Of a stretch of DNA of 11,258 nt, positions 6,481 to 11,258 are shown piece by piece. The position numbers were made by a program, and so were the translations under genes. Position 1 is the first letter of the stretch. The number at the start of each line of letters is the position of its first letter. A model generated the notes under the pieces. The model was not told the origin of the DNA and ran no database searches. It worked only from the letters and a program-made list of their open reading frames with translations. Source of the DNA: an uncultured Ellagibacter sp. (lineage in GTDB: Bacteria > Actinomycetota > Coriobacteriia > Coriobacteriales > Eggerthellaceae); the NCBI GenBank assembly GCA_934661105.1, contig CAKUIV010000064.1, positions 1-11,258 of the forward strand. Reading direction: 5' to 3'.

Positions 6481-8399
6481 CGGCGGTCCTCTTGCAGGCG
6501 CGCTCGCGTCGCTGCGGCCGCGACGACGCTGCTCACGATGTCGTCTTCAGTCGCGAGCCCTCGTGAGCGGATGGGTATCCCGTGTGCACGCAGAAGGCGC
6601 GCGACGCGTTCTGCCGACGTGGTGGAAAGCCCGATCGCCTCAAGCTCGTCGGCACGTGAAAACACCTTGTCGGGGGTACCTTCCATGACGAGCGCGCCCT
6701 CGTTCAGAATGGCGATCCGGCTGCAGAGCACTGCGAGGTCGTCCATATTATGGGACACCATGACCACAGTGAGCCCCTCATCGTGCAGCCGCGCGACCAT
6801 GGAAAGGAAGCTTTCGCGTGCCGCTGGGTCGAGTCCGGCCGCCGGCTCGTCGAGCACGAGCACGCGCGGCTTCATGGCGAGCACGCCGGCGAACGCCACG
6901 CGGCGCTTCTGCCCGCCCGAAAGGTCGAAGGGGCTTTTCGCCTTGATCGTCGCCGGGTCGAACCCGACGGCGGAAAGCGCCTCGTCGACTCGAGCGCAGG
7001 TTTCCTCTTCGGAAAGCCCTAGGTTGCGCGGGCCGAAGGCGACGTCCTCGGCCACGGTTGCGGCGAACAGCTGGTTTTCGGGGTACTGGAACACGACGCC
7101 GACGGTCGCGCGCGCGTCGGCAGCCGCACGTTTGTCGGCGATGTCGCGCCCGCGAACGAGCACCCGGCCCGATGTGGGGCGGAGGATGCCGTTCAAATGC
7201 TGGATAAGCGTTGATTTTCCCGACCCCGTGTGCCCGGCGATCCCTAAGAACTCGCCTTCGCGCACGGTGAGCGAAACGTTCGCGAGCGCCCAGGCGGCAT
7301 CGGGGCTGTTTCCCCATTTCGCCTGTTTGGGAGCTTTTTCTGCGTTGCGTTTCCGCTGCTTTTTCGCGAGGGCGGCATCGTAGGTGTAGGAAACGTCTTG
7401 AAGCTCGATGAGAGGTGCGCCAGCTTCTCTCGGCGAAGATGAGGCGTGCTTCTCGTTGGCGTTTCCCTGGAGCTCGTCGCCGTTGCTTGCCGGCAGAGGT
7501 TGCGGGGCCGCGGTGGCCGCCATGTCGTTTTCGCGCGTGCCCTTCCCGACGAGCTCGCACACATTCCCGACGAGCTCGCGCTCGGTCACGGCGGGTGCGA
7601 GCTGTACGCCCGCGCGCGCAAGGGCTCCCGACAGGTGCGCGGCGAAGGGAACCTCCAGGTTCAAGCGCGCGAGCAGCTCCTCGTTCGCGAGCACCGTATC
7701 GGGCGTGCCCTCGCAGGCGACGTGCCCCGATTCCATCACGATGACGCGGTCGGCGAGGGCGGCTTCCTCCATGAAGTGGGTGATCATGACGACGGTCATC
7801 CCCTCGCGGGCAAGTTTGCGAACCACGCGCATGAGCCCGCGCCGACCGCGCGGGTCGAGCATCGCGGAGGCCTCGTCGAGCACGAGGATCTGCGGGTTCA
7901 TGGCGAGCGCGCCCGCGATGGCGACGCGCTGCTTCTGCCCGCCCGAAAGCGCGTAGGTCTCGTGCTTCTCGAACCCCGAAAGCCCCACGTCGGCGAGCCT
8001 GTCGGTCACGCGCTGACGCAGCTCGAGTGCGGGCACCCCCAGGTTTTCCGGCCCGAAGGCCACGTCGTCTTCCACGAGCGACGCCACGAGTTGGTCGTCG
8101 GGGTTCTGGAACACCATGCCGGCCGATTGGCGGACGTCGTAGGTGAGCTTTGCGTCCGAGGTGTCCATGCCGTTCACGAAAACGCGGCCCTCGTCGGGTG
8201 TGAGCAGGGCGTTCACGTGCTTGGCGAGCGTTGATTTCCCCGATCCGTTCCCGCCGAGGATGCACGTGAACTCGCCGCGATGGATATGCACGTCAAGGTC
8301 GTCGAGGGCGAACGCATCGCCATCGTAGGTGAACCTCACTCCTTGCGCGTCGACGGCGCACGGCGTGTCTTCCACGGGGTTGTCGGCATGGTTGGTCAT
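6477..8399 (-). CDS. ecfA: Fused ECF transporter ATPase (EcfA1-EcfA2)
   Basis: This single 640-residue chain carries two complete ABC ATPase domains, the heterodimeric motor of an ECF importer. Domain 1 (about 15-280): Walker A GGNGSGKST (49-57), Q-loop FQNPDDQ (97-103), LSGGQKQR (151-158), LVLDEASAMLDP (172-183) and His208. Its DEAS-MLDP form matches EcfA1. Domain 2 (about 329-610): Walker A GHTGSGKST (389-397), FQYPENQ (437-443), LSGGQKRR (493-500), LVLDEPAAGLDP (514-525) and His550, the EcfA2 pattern. All catalytic residues are present in both halves. In Firmicutes the two are separate genes of about 280 residues; here they are joined by a polar linker (about 285-328). Domain 2 also carries a lysine/arginine-rich insertion (345-362) early in the fold. 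The start lies 6 nt after the ribU stop; the nearest purine-rich RBS (AAAGG) is about 13 nt upstream, so translation probably depends on coupling from ribU. Confidence 0.95.
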   Translation of the reverse strand: MTNHADNPVEDTPCAVDAQGVRFTYDGDAFALDDLDVHIHRGEFTCILGGNGSGKSTLAKHVNALLTPDEGRVFVNGMDTSDAKLTYDVRQSAGMVFQNPDDQLVASLVEDDVAFGPENLGVPALELRQRVTDRLADVGLSGFEKHETYALSGGQKQRVAIAGALAMNPQILVLDEASAMLDPRGRRGLMRVVRKLAREGMTVVMITHFMEEAALADRVIVMESGHVACEGTPDTVLANEELLARLNLEVPFAAHLSGALARAGVQLAPAVTERELVGNVCELVGKGTRENDMAATAAPQPLPASNGDELQGNANEKHASSSPREAGAPLIELQDVSYTYDAALAKKQRKRNAEKAPKQAKWGNSPDAAWALANVSLTVREGEFLGIAGHTGSGKSTLIQHLNGILRPTSGRVLVRGRDIADKRAAADARATVGVVFQYPENQLFAATVAEDVAFGPRNLGLSEEETCARVDEALSAVGFDPATIKAKSPFDLSGGQKRRVAFAGVLAMKPRVLVLDEPAAGLDPAARESFLSMVARLHDEGLTVVMVSHNMDDLAVLCSRIAILNEGALVMEGTPDKVFSRADELEAIGLSTTSAERVARLLRAHGIPIRSRGLATEDDIVSSVVAAAATRARLQEDRR

Positions 8400-8405
8400 G
8401 GTAAG

Positions 8406-9005
8406 CTAGCGGCCTTTCACCTGGTTTTTCTTCGGCGTGATGAGGTTCGAGATCGCCTTGTACACGATCAGGGTCAGAAGCGAGTTCAGCACCGTTTTCA
8501 CGAGGTTGAACGGCACGACGGCGGGAAGGATGAGCGGCATGATCGCCTCGGGCGTGCCGTACCAGAAGGCCACGCCGATGGTAAGGTTGGTCGCGACACT
8601 GCCGAGGGTCGCGACGACGACGCCGACGATAAGACCCGCGATCGCGCCGGCGAGCGTGTGCTTCTTGAGGTAGATGAGTGCGGCGGGCACCACGAAGAAC
8701 AGCGTGGCGCAGATGTTCATGAGCGACCCGACCCATTCTCCCAGGATAAGGCCGTGGATGACGGCGGCGATCGCTCCGACGACGAAGCCCGCGCCCGGAC
8801 CGTATGCGAAACCGCACACCATGGCGGGCACGAGCGAGGGGTCGTAGGTTAGAAAAGGAGCTGCGGGCAGAAGCGGGATCTGCACGAACGAGAAGAGCGA
8901 TGACAAGGCGCACATGAGCGCCATCGTGACGAGTTGCCGCGTGCTCCAGCGATTCGTGTTCTCAAGCGGTGCGGCGGGTTTCTTCGCGGCTTGGTTTGCG
9001 GGCAT
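8406..9005 (-). CDS. ribU: Riboflavin ECF transporter S-component RibU
   Basis: This 199-residue membrane protein is the substrate-binding S-component for riboflavin. After a polar N-terminus of about 20 residues come six hydrophobic segments. RibU-type features are the PLLPAAPFLTYDPSLVPAMV stretch (44-63; the FLxYDPSxxPA motif), GSLMNICATLFFVVPAALIY (93-112) and PFNLVKTVLNSLLTLIVYK (165-183). The RQLVTMALMCALSS helix (23-36) is the typical S-component N-terminal helix that contacts EcfT. ATG at 9005 is chosen because AAAAGGAGG (9019-9011) lies 5 nt before it. An in-frame ATG at 9062 would lie inside the T-tract of the upstream terminator and has no RBS. The upstream FMN riboswitch independently supports riboflavin as the ligand. 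It is the first gene of the operon with ecfA, ecfT and the PNPOx-like gene. Confidence 0.93.
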   Translation of the reverse strand: MPANQAAKKPAAPLENTNRWSTRQLVTMALMCALSSLFSFVQIPLLPAAPFLTYDPSLVPAMVCGFAYGPGAGFVVGAIAAVIHGLILGEWVGSLMNICATLFFVVPAALIYLKKHTLAGAIAGLIVGVVVATLGSVATNLTIGVAFWYGTPEAIMPLILPAVVPFNLVKTVLNSLLTLIVYKAISNLITPKKNQVKGR

Positions 9006-9060
9006 GGAAGCCTCCTTTTCGCGCAAGGTGGTGCGGTTCGGGTTCGTCTTCCCCTTGCAC

Positions 9061-9103
9061 AAAAAGACGAGCCCGCATGAATTCGTCAGTCATACGGGCT
9101 CGT
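9061..9103 (-). terminator. Riboswitch-controlled intrinsic terminator before ribU
   Basis: On the minus strand, ACGAGCCCG (9103-9095) pairs perfectly with CGGGCTCGT (9075-9067) across a 19-nt loop, followed by C and TTTTT (9065-9061). This lies between the FMN aptamer and the ribU RBS, the normal place for the OFF structure of a transcription-attenuating riboswitch. A competing antiterminator is visible: CGGGCACG just after the aptamer (about 9140-9132) could pair 7 of 8 with CGAGCCCG of the terminator's 5' arm. Confidence 0.85.
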
Positions 9104-9120
9104 AAATTCGCAGATAACGT

Positions 9121-9136
9121 GCACGCAAACGCGTGC
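9121..9136 (-). other. Small hairpin between aptamer and terminator
   Basis: GCACGC-GTTT-GCGTGC is a perfect 6-bp stem with a 4-nt loop. It overlaps the segment that could act as antiterminator, so it probably takes part in the switching of the expression platform. Confidence 0.45.
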
Positions 9137-9146
9137 CCGCGCGAAC

Positions 9147-9346
9147 TTCTGCCTCTTCCATCCGGACTGTGACCGTTGGTCCCGGATTCTCACCGGATCA
9201 GCCAAACGCGAGAAGCGTGGGCGCCGCGCCTTGCGACGTGCGTTGCGCGCTCCTGCGTTCGGGTCGCGGACTTCCGGGTTCGTTGCGCTCAAGGCGCGCT
9301 GCCCGGTTACCGCCAGTGGGGAATCTCACCCCGCCCTGAAACAGAA
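9147..9346 (-). ncRNA. FMN riboswitch (RFN element)
   Basis: The conserved RFN blocks are present on the minus strand in order. GGGCGGGGTGAGATTCCCC followed by ACTGGCGGT (about 9336-9309) comes first, then GTCCGCGAC in the middle, then GGTGAGAATCCGGGACC, ACGGTCACAGTCC and GGATGGAAGA (about 9203-9153). P1 closes by TTCTGTTT (9346-9339) pairing with AGGCAGAA (9154-9147), including two G-U pairs. CCGGG/CCCGG forms an extended internal stem. At about 200 nt it is longer than a minimal RFN element because of enlarged variable stems. It senses flavin mononucleotide and, with the terminator at 9061-9103, should reduce expression of the ribU operon when FMN is plentiful. Confidence 0.95.
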
Positions 9347-9360
9347 TTCATCTAGCGCGC

Positions 9361-9389
9361 ATTGTAGGGCTGACGCCTCGTTACGGCAA
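9361..9389 (-). promoter_or_regulatory. Promoter of the ribU operon
   Basis: TTGCCG (9389-9384) and TACAAT (9366-9361) are separated by 17 bp, a good housekeeping-sigma promoter. Transcription would begin near 9354, a few bases before P1 of the FMN riboswitch, as expected for a riboswitch leader. Confidence 0.6.
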
Positions 9390-9417
9390 CCCCCTTTCTC
9401 CGGCTGTGCGGCGGATT

Positions 9418-9439
9418 CGCCGGGCGGTTCGGCGTTTTT
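9418..9439 (+). terminator. Terminator-like hairpin with no upstream gene on its strand
   Basis: CGCCG (9418-9422), a 7-nt loop, CGGCG (9430-9434) and then TTTTT (9435-9439) form a short intrinsic-terminator shape on the plus strand. No plus-strand gene precedes it within several kilobases, so it may end an antisense or leader transcript, or be chance in GC-rich DNA. Confidence 0.35.
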
Positions 9440-9575
9440 CGCGGGTTGCCTTCGACTTCGCTTCCCGCGACGCACGCGTCATTCTCCGCTCTCCGCGCGC
9501 AACGAGCCGCTCGCCTGCGCCCTCGAACGCGAAACATGCGCGTAACAGCCCGCTCTTATCGTAGGAAACGTCGAA

Positions 9576-9597
9576 TTGCTTTACTGCAGTAAAGCAA
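9576..9597. promoter_or_regulatory. Perfect 22-bp palindrome, candidate operator
   Basis: The half-site TTGCTTTACTG is followed at once by its exact reverse complement, with no spacer, about 104 bp upstream of the symporter start. It is AT-richer than the flanking DNA. Such a site is typical for a dimeric helix-turn-helix repressor or activator. The regulator is not encoded in the window and I cannot assign a family. Confidence 0.5.
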
Positions 9598-9700
9598 CGT
9601 ATCGGCGCGAATACCCCAAGGCGGCTCTGCGGCGTGGCCCCCAACCCTAAACGCGTCGCATCCGCCGATTCCGCCCGAGCAGAAGGGAAGGGATGCACCC

Positions 9701-11125
9701 ATGGACCTTGTCGGTATCATCAACAGCATCGACGCCGCCGTTTGGGGGCCGCCGATGATCATCCTGCTTTTGGGATCTCATATTTTTCTGACGGTACGCA
9801 CGGGCTTCATCCAGCGCAAGCTGCCGCGCGCCATCAAGCTTTCCGTCACGAAGGATCCCGACGCGGAAGGCGATATTTCCCAGTTCGGAGCTTTGTGCAC
9901 GGCGCTTTCGGCAACGATCGGCACCGGTAATATCGTCGGTGTGGCAACGGCGATCATGTCGGGCGGGCCGGGCGCGGTTCTGTGGATGTGGCTCACTGGC
10001 GTGTTCGGCATCGCGACCAAATATTCCGAAACCTACGCCGCCGTGAAATACCGCGTGAAGGACCACGAGGGCAAGATGCTCGGCGGCGCGATGTACGCAT
10101 GGAAACGCGCCTTCAAGAAGGATGGGAAGACGCCCTGGTGGGCGGCGCTCGGGGCGGGCGCGTTCGCCCTGTTCGCGGCCGTGGCGTCGTTCGGTATCGG
10201 TTCGGCGGTGCAGTCGAGCTCGATGACGGGAATCATCACGTCGAACTTCCCGGGCATTCCCACCTGGGGCATCGGGCTCGCGATCGTGATCATGGTGTCG
10301 ATCGTCATCTTCGGCGGCGTGAAGGTGATTTCGCGGGTGTGCGAGAAGCTCGTGCCGTTCATGGCCATCGCCTACGCCTGGGGGTGCATCGTCATCCTCG
10401 GCATGAACATCGACTACGTCGTCCCGGCGATCCAGCTCATCGTGGAAAGCGCGTTCAACCCGCAAGCGGCGTTCGGCGGGCTTTTGGGAAGCGGCGTCAT
10501 GGCCGCAATCCAGTTCGGGTGCGCGCGCGGGCTGTTCTCGAACGAGTCGGGCTTGGGCTCGGCGCCGATCGTGGCATCGGCCGCGACGACGCGCAACCCT
10601 GCACGTCAGGCGCTCGTTTCCATGACGGGAACGTTTTGGGACACGGTCATCATCTGCGCACTCACGGGAATCGTGCTCGTGTCGACCATGCTCGCGAACC
10701 CCGACGTGGTATCGAGCATCGCTGCGGGGAAGATCACCGCGGGCGCCGAGCTCACGAGCGCGGCGTTCGCGAGCATCCCGTACGTGGGCACGCCGGTGCT
10801 CGTGCTGGGGATGATCCTGTTCTCGTACTCGACGATCCTCGGCTGGTCCTACTACGGCAACCGGTGCGTCACGTACCTGTTCGGCAAACATGCGATCCGC
10901 CCTTACCAGGTGCTTTACGTGATCGCGGCGTTCTTGGGCGCGGTCGGCGTGGCGGATGTGGTGTGGACGGTGTCCGACATCACGAACGCGCTCATGGCGA
11001 TCCCGAACATCATCGTCGTGCTCGCGCTGTCGGGCATGATCGCGAAGGAAACGAAGCACTATGTGTACGACGACAACCTCGACGTGCACGACGACGTGGA
11101 GATTCCCGTGCTGGAGGGGAAGTAA
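9701..11125 (+). CDS. Sodium:alanine/glycine symporter (AGCS family)
   Basis: This 474-residue multi-pass membrane protein belongs to the alanine-or-glycine:cation symporter family (TC 2.A.25), which imports small neutral amino acids with Na+ or H+. The family signature is clear: GCARGLFSNESGLGSAP at 273-289. ALSATIGTGNIVGVATAI (68-85) and GGPGAVLWMWLTG (88-100) are the conserved N-terminal substrate/cation-site segments. About ten to eleven hydrophobic segments are visible and the length is usual. AAGGGA at 9688-9693 is 7 nt before the ATG. The C-terminus ends in an acidic tail (DDNLDVHDDVEIPVLEGK). It is divergent from the ribU operon and seems monocistronic, with a strong hairpin after it. 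Whether it carries alanine, glycine or glutamine cannot be told from sequence. Confidence 0.95.
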   Translation: MDLVGIINSIDAAVWGPPMIILLLGSHIFLTVRTGFIQRKLPRAIKLSVTKDPDAEGDISQFGALCTALSATIGTGNIVGVATAIMSGGPGAVLWMWLTGVFGIATKYSETYAAVKYRVKDHEGKMLGGAMYAWKRAFKKDGKTPWWAALGAGAFALFAAVASFGIGSAVQSSSMTGIITSNFPGIPTWGIGLAIVIMVSIVIFGGVKVISRVCEKLVPFMAIAYAWGCIVILGMNIDYVVPAIQLIVESAFNPQAAFGGLLGSGVMAAIQFGCARGLFSNESGLGSAPIVASAATTRNPARQALVSMTGTFWDTVIICALTGIVLVSTMLANPDVVSSIAAGKITAGAELTSAAFASIPYVGTPVLVLGMILFSYSTILGWSYYGNRCVTYLFGKHAIRPYQVLYVIAAFLGAVGVADVVWTVSDITNALMAIPNIIVVLALSGMIAKETKHYVYDDNLDVHDDVEIPVLEGK

Positions 11126-11207
11126 AGGATAAAGCTAGGAACCTAATTGATATCGATGCTCAATCGAGTCAACTTTTCATCGAAAAAACGCGAAAATAGC
11201 CTCTTTT

Positions 11208-11250
11208 ACCCCCGTTTTGTGTGCAACGACTGCACACAAAACGGGGGTTT
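11208..11250 (+). terminator. Strong intrinsic terminator after the AGCS gene
   Basis: A perfect 18-bp stem, ACCCCCGTTTTGTGTGCA with its exact complement, encloses a 5-nt loop (ACGAC) and is followed by TTT. It lies 82 nt after the symporter stop. The T-run is short, but the stem is very stable. The minus strand has A rather than T after the stem, so it looks one-directional. Confidence 0.65.
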
Positions 11251-11258
11251 CCTGCATC

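Larger units (their letters stand above)
9390..9700. other. Intergenic region upstream of the AGCS symporter
   Basis: About 310 bases with no convincing gene; the ORFs here lack RBSs and recognisable sequence. It contains a terminator-like hairpin on the plus strand (9418-9439), a 7-bp inverted repeat TCGCGGG/CCCGCGA (9439-9470) and a perfect palindrome (9576-9597). No glycine-riboswitch core was found although AGCS transporters often have one. No clear symporter promoter was identified; TTGCTT at 9576 with TATCGG at 9600 is only a weak match. AAGGGA at 9688-9693 is the symporter RBS. Confidence 0.5.

Noticed and set aside
5272..7383. A 703-codon plus-strand open frame
   Set aside because: Antisense to the PNPOx-like gene, ecfT and ecfA, all of which carry clear family motifs; low-complexity product.
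9006..9062. Longer ribU start at the ATG at 9062
   Set aside because: That ATG lies in the T-tract of the riboswitch terminator and lacks an RBS; ATG 9005 has a near-perfect Shine-Dalgarno sequence 5 nt away.
9390..9700. Glycine riboswitch upstream of the AGCS symporter
   Set aside because: Expected for many family members, but the conserved core sequences were not found on the plus strand.
9647..11089. A 480-codon minus-strand open frame opposite the symporter
   Set aside because: His/Arg/Asp-rich shadow of the AGCS gene, whose plus-strand signature and RBS are clear.
1..11258. CRISPR array, tRNA or rRNA genes, IS transposase
   Set aside because: No regularly spaced repeats, no tRNA-like or rRNA sequence, and no transposase or integrase reading frame recognised on either strand.

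Overview
The window reads as a stretch of a high-GC Gram-positive chromosome. GC-rich codon use, a fused pair of ECF ATPases, an FMN riboswitch in front of a riboflavin ECF S-component and a short UvrA paralogue all fit an actinobacterial gut lineage such as Coriobacteriia/Eggerthellaceae. That placement is inference from gene content and style; no rRNA or other marker is present.

Layout: (1) 1-2482, minus: a UvrA-family ATPase that runs off the left edge and lacks most of the UvrB-binding domain. (2) 2483-2690: divergent regulatory gap. (3) 2691-3899, plus: a cysteine-desulfurase-like PLP enzyme with an atypical active-site loop. (4) 3900-4176: gap between convergent genes, holding a 159-bp AT-richer element bounded by 27-bp inverted repeats (MITE-like). 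(5) 4177-5166, minus: L-lactate dehydrogenase. (6) 5245-9346, minus: one riboflavin-uptake operon consisting of a promoter, an FMN riboswitch, an intrinsic terminator, ribU, a fused EcfA1-EcfA2 ATPase, ecfT, a PNPOx-like split-barrel (probably flavin-binding) protein and a terminator. (7) 9347-9700: divergent intergenic region with a perfect 22-bp palindrome. (8) 9701-11125, plus: a Na+/alanine-type (AGCS) symporter, followed by a strong hairpin at 11208-11250.

The most coherent unit is the riboflavin operon. When cellular FMN is high, the riboswitch should let the terminator at 9061-9103 form and shut off the S-component, the whole ECF energising module and the PNPOx-like protein together. 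The junctions are tight (6-nt gap, ATGA overlap, 24-nt gap), so the ECF module appears to be co-regulated with riboflavin uptake. No wholly new multi-gene defence or biosynthetic system is visible. The less explained items are the inverted-repeat element at 3957-4115, the symporter-side palindrome at 9576-9597, the odd desulfurase, and some deviations in the ECF proteins.
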